Shown here: in pieces, positions 60,301-64,000 of the stretch
Layout: the number at the start of each line of letters is the position of its first letter
How positions within the stretch are numbered: the first letter of the stretch is position 1
Source: Ehretia macrophylla
Lineage: Eukaryota > Streptophyta > Magnoliopsida > Boraginales > Ehretiaceae
Direction of reading: 5' to 3'
NCBI GenBank assembly: GCA_037974665.1
Contig: CM075772.1
Coordinates: 37,793,052-37,857,051, forward strand
DNA length: 64,000 nt
Notes under the pieces: model-generated
Told to the model about the DNA's origin: nothing
Database searches by the model: none
The model's input: the letters and a program-made list of their open reading frames with translations, nothing else
Program-made: the position numbers and the translations under genes

Positions 60301-61497
60301 TATGGCATGCAAGATAACTTGTTTAGAAATAGTTGAGTTGTCTTAAGTTAAATAAAGTTGTTGTATTTAGGTAAGGGTCTTGAGTGGTAATTAAAGAAGA
60401 TTTGGTGCAATTGGAATGGATTCTTGGCTTTTCTAAGGTGAGGGAGTCTTTAACCCTTTTGTGCATCTTAGTTTATTTAATTGTTTTTAGATTATATGAT
60501 TTAACTAATTGATAAAGTTTTCATATACCATTTATTTGTTATCTCGTGGTTACTCGTGTTTGTTTGATATTATCTCGTGAATTCTTGAATTCGTATCGAG
60601 TTGAGCAACCTTTTCGGACATGGTAGCATCGAGAACACAGACATCGGGCTTGTCGTGCTCCCTCAGCTACCGTGGTGCCTATTCCCTTTCTCGCTGAGCA
60701 TACTCCACTACCTCAGATGCGTGGTTTACCTGCTGGGCATATAGTGCTACCTCAGGAGAAAGAGTCGTAGGATCGGGATACATCCGGAGTATCCCAACTT
60801 GTTAGAGTAAGGGTTTGCCGACAATTGCGTGAAGTTCGTGGCTCGTGGTTCGAGATTGAAGACTTGAAGTGGAACCGTATCCTTTTTATACGTGGTTAAA
60901 TACTTGTCTAATTAACTTGTTTATTTGTGTTATTAATGTTTTTATCTTGTTGCATCTCACGAAAATACACCCTGGTTTACTGCGTCACCTCCCTCACTGA
61001 GTAACTTTGGTTACTCATTCCTCGTTTTAACATGTTTCAGGTGCAGTTAGAACAACTACCTTGTGTACCGTGTTGTTGGTTGCTTATCTTGATGTGGTTG
61101 GAAGCTGTTTGTGAAGATGGAACATAATGTATTTTTGTTCTGTTTTGAAACCCCTTGAAGTCTTGTATGTATTTTGTACGGCTTGTTGGATAGTAAATTA
61201 AATTAAGAACTTATGTGGTTGATTGAGTAGTTGGCATGTAATAGCTAAAGATAGATTTTATTGCCTTTTAATTGCATGCTTATATGGTTATGTTTTGTCT
61301 AAGGCTCGGATGACCTTGAGACTAGGAAAAGTTGGACAATTGAAGTTGGGGTGTTGTATTGTGGTTATACTTGTTGCTTGCAGGATTTTGATTAGTCCTA
61401 TAAACAGGAGAGACTCCGTCCGTTCTTCTAAATTTTCGTGCCTTGGGTTTTAGGATTGGGACCCCGGTCTCGTGAGGGATCGGAGCATTACACCATA
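57317..61497 (+). mobile_element. Solo LTR F (4171 bp), plus strand
   Basis: Spans 57322-61492. It begins TGTGATTACCCAGACCC and ends GATCGGAGCATTACA. Perfect 5-bp TSDs CCATA are at 57317-57321 and 61493-61497. The flanks rejoin to the uninterrupted sequence found near 30990-31000 in the left copy. The core near 60600 has a degraded palindrome (GTTGAGCAACC) and the same CATGGTAG and GTGCCTATTCCCTTTCTCGC phrases as other LTRs. Layout and length are close to D. Confidence 0.9.
60999..61016 (+). promoter_or_regulatory. Conserved LTR hairpin, TAAC/GTTA stem (solo LTR F)
   Basis: GAGTAAC, loop TTTG, GTTACTC: 7 pairs, preceded by CCTCCCTCACT and followed by ATGTTTCAGGTGC, an acceptor-like site. Confidence 0.65.
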
Positions 61498-63118
61498 TTG
61501 TCAAAAATCAAATGATGCAATTGGCTAAATATTTTCTAGGATACTATGTTTATTCTTTTTTTTTGGGGTCATAATATCTTCATTCTACACCATGCGGTTT
61601 TGGTCCCAATTTGATAGAGGTTTAACATGAATTTTTTTTTTTAATGTTGGAGTTTGCTTAAAATCCTAATTTATTAAATTATAAATCTATTAACATTATA
61701 AAGTAACAACCACCTTGTCACGTATAAACAAAAGAACATCCCTCCAGAAAAAGCCATCATGCGACATGCAAGTAAATAAATTAGCACCCTTAAAAAAATT
61801 AATATTTATAATTTCGAATTTATTTGATTGACAAGATCCAAACATACAACCAACCATTAGATTAAATTTAAGCAAATTAATACCCCTACTAAAAATAAAA
61901 ATACTATCTGATTATTTGAAAATTTTCAATTTTGTACTATCTCAATCTTAAATACATCTGATAATTTATATACAAAACTAACCAACAGATTTATTAAATT
62001 AGATTATATCTAAAGTTTGTATTCTAGGTATCGTAGGAATGTATCTTATCTTCATTTAAACTTCTTTTTATCTTTATGTGTAGAAGTTTATTTAACAAAA
62101 CCTATACACACAACTTCTTTATATTTTTTAATCAAATTATTGTGAATTTGTATGAGTTGTAGTCTTTTTCTCTCTTTTTTGCTTCTCATTCACGTGTTAC
62201 TATGCTTTAGTCACTTGAAAATGAGATTATTTACCTTCCTTTGTTTAATTGTTCTCTAATGAGGTGTTGTTATTGTTATTGTTATTATATTTTTCTTTTG
62301 TCAAATTATTATTATGCTTCAAAGGCCTCAAATATGGAAACGCAACATTTACTTAATAATTTCAGTTTAGTTTTACAAAACTTCAATTAAAAAACTTCAA
62401 GTTAATGCATATCCGTTAAATTCCAGTTCAATGAGGTTTTACAATATATTCTCATGGTTATCTTGATGTAGATAAGGAAAGTAGACTAGTATCCATTTAA
62501 ATATTAGAAAAAGTCAGATCCTAACAAACTTATGCAAGTTTCAATAGTGGATTGTTACATAAAATACCATGTCAAATAGTTTGAGAGAACCTCCACAATT
62601 GAATTTACAACCTGTATAGTTGCTGCAAAGAGGTATAATGATTCAAGCACAACAATTGTAGATGTTCATCACATGGTATCTTGCTACTACTTTTTACTTC
62701 ACTTTTTTATTTTACATGATATGCATTTATGGGGAACGTAATAACAAATTTGGGTATATGTAAACAATAGTGGGAAAAAAAAGTAATTTAGGAGCTTATA
62801 GTGACTCCAATTAGATTTATATTGTGCTTCATAAAAGGTGGAAATTTCACATAGCTATCTAAATTGGTATCTCTGTTACATAGACGTACAATTCCAATGT
62901 GTATCATTTCTTAACCATATTTTAGTATGTACTTTTTTCAAATATTGGCCAAATTTAATCATTACGAAAAAGTTGAGGTAAAGGTTTAACTACAGTGGTT
63001 TTAGTACGAGGTTTTTTTTTCGCTTTCGAAGAGATTTGGTATGAAAAGGAAAAAAAGATTAACAAATTGTAACTTTTTGTTGGAGTTGCATTGTGTATGA
63101 TCCTGTAATAATTGTCTA

Positions 63119-64000
63119 TATCTATATGTATTCTATAAGTTAAGCAGCAATTATTTCAGAATTCAACACCACAGAGTTCTTAGGTGACATGTCACAATAT
63201 CGTTCATAAAGATTACAATTAAAAGTTAGACTAACTTTAAACAAAAAGTATAAAAGTGTCCATTAAAATTTATTACCTAATATGTTTTTAATTTCATTGT
63301 TAGCAATAGACGTCTCTTCTTAAATTAAATATAATTTTAGAAAATTACTTGATCAAGTGTACAATGACAGAGATACAATCATGGATATTAATAATGGTAA
63401 CTTTAGATATCTAATAATTGAATTAGTATTCCTTTTTATATTCACCGAATGCTGTTTACATTAACAATTGTAATTTTAACGGTGTTTGCAGTAATAGGAG
63501 TTGCTAGACCCTTTTTCAAATTAGATGAATTATCATAGTTCTATTATGTAATATGATCAAGAAAATGTCACAAATGCATTCTATAATTTGTTGAAATGTT
63601 GAAAATATTCTTCTAAACATAATAGATAACCACAACAAGAAAAAAGTATTTTTACTTCTATCTAAAAGCACCATTATGCTACAAGTAATCAAATAAGTAC
63701 CATTTTTATAAATAAATAAAAAATAATCTTACTTCTATCTAAAAGAATTAAATATTTGATTTATAAATGAAAATCAAATTAAAAAAATATAAAAAAAAGA
63801 AAAAAAAAATATACATCGTTTTTTAAATGACAAAGCCTCCATCATAAAATAATTTTATTTTTCAATTAAAAGCTTCATCAATTTAGAAAATTCACTTAAT
63901 ATAGAAAAAATTACATTCATGAATCATAAATAGGTGAAAAAAATTCCACATTCATTTTTTAAATGAAATAGTTTATCTCATAAAATTATTTTATTTTTTA
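63119..64000 (+). mobile_element. Second Helitron copy, 5' part only (runs off window)
   Basis: Matches the 5' part of the Helitron at 32547 (AAGCAG, then AATTATTTCAGAATTCAACA, then TTAGGTGACATGTCAC). The 3' end is beyond the window. Confidence 0.65.

Larger units (their letters stand above)
56447..64000. repeat. Right copy of the dispersed/segmental repeat, split by solo LTR F
   Basis: Co-linear with 29318-33300 (block list given there). It lacks the hAT-like insertion of the left copy but holds solo LTR F. The match runs into the Helitron start (about 63119) and continues to the window end, so the true right boundary is outside. Confidence 0.85.

Overview
This is repeat-dominated nuclear DNA of a flowering plant, most likely a eudicot. 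It is AT-rich and has spliced plant-type gene relics, long LTR retrotransposons primed by initiator tRNA-Met, a Helitron, MITEs and hAT-like elements. I see no rRNA, tRNA or CRISPR. I find no intact host gene.

Layout. (1) 1-5161: two convergent, spliced, decayed genes with a C-terminal Ulp1-type (C48) cysteine-protease domain, one on + (1-1227, entering from the left edge) and one on - (5161-2146). Both have stops and both have lost the catalytic Cys. (2) About 5.9-11.0 kb: a partial minus-strand Ty3/Gypsy element with a 3.37 kb LTR, a PBS and a short Gag relic (two zinc knuckles, no capsid region). (3) 12.4-12.95 kb: a fold-back MITE with a 9-bp target duplication. (4) 15866-28334: a complete but mutated Tekay/Del-like Gypsy element (element A) with perfect 5-bp TSDs; an opposite-strand solo LTR (25353-27863) sits in its 3' LTR. 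(5) 29.3-33.3 kb: a segment with a diverged second copy at 56.4-64.0 kb. The left copy carries an 869-bp hAT-like insertion that holds a berberine-bridge-enzyme-like gene fragment and a 63-bp perfect hairpin. A canonical non-autonomous Helitron (32547-35465) follows. (6) 36170-46103: element B, a second and better preserved copy of the element-A family, with a gag-pol frame open for 1160 codons and then four stops. (7) 46.2-56.0 kb: a fold-back MITE split by a 4.48 kb solo LTR, a possible TA-rich MITE, a hAT relic with a BED finger, a minus-strand solo LTR, and a TRIM array (LTR-internal-LTR-internal-LTR) that abuts it. (8) 56.4-64.0 kb: the second copy of the segment, split by a 4.17 kb solo LTR (57322-61492) with perfect TSDs.

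How it fits together. Nine LTR copies of at least six related subfamilies (2.45-4.48 kb) share a GC-richer core. The core holds a palindrome of the GGTTGCGCAACC type, a long inverted repeat, and then a small hairpin between CCTCCCTCRCTG and CTCA. The hairpin stem changes between subfamilies with compensating substitutions, which points to a selected RNA (or DNA) structure. This is the most interesting signal I found that standard annotation does not explain. The premature stops of elements A and B are mostly C-to-T type (CAG/CAA/CGA to stop, TGG to TAG), as expected from decay of methylated cytosines.
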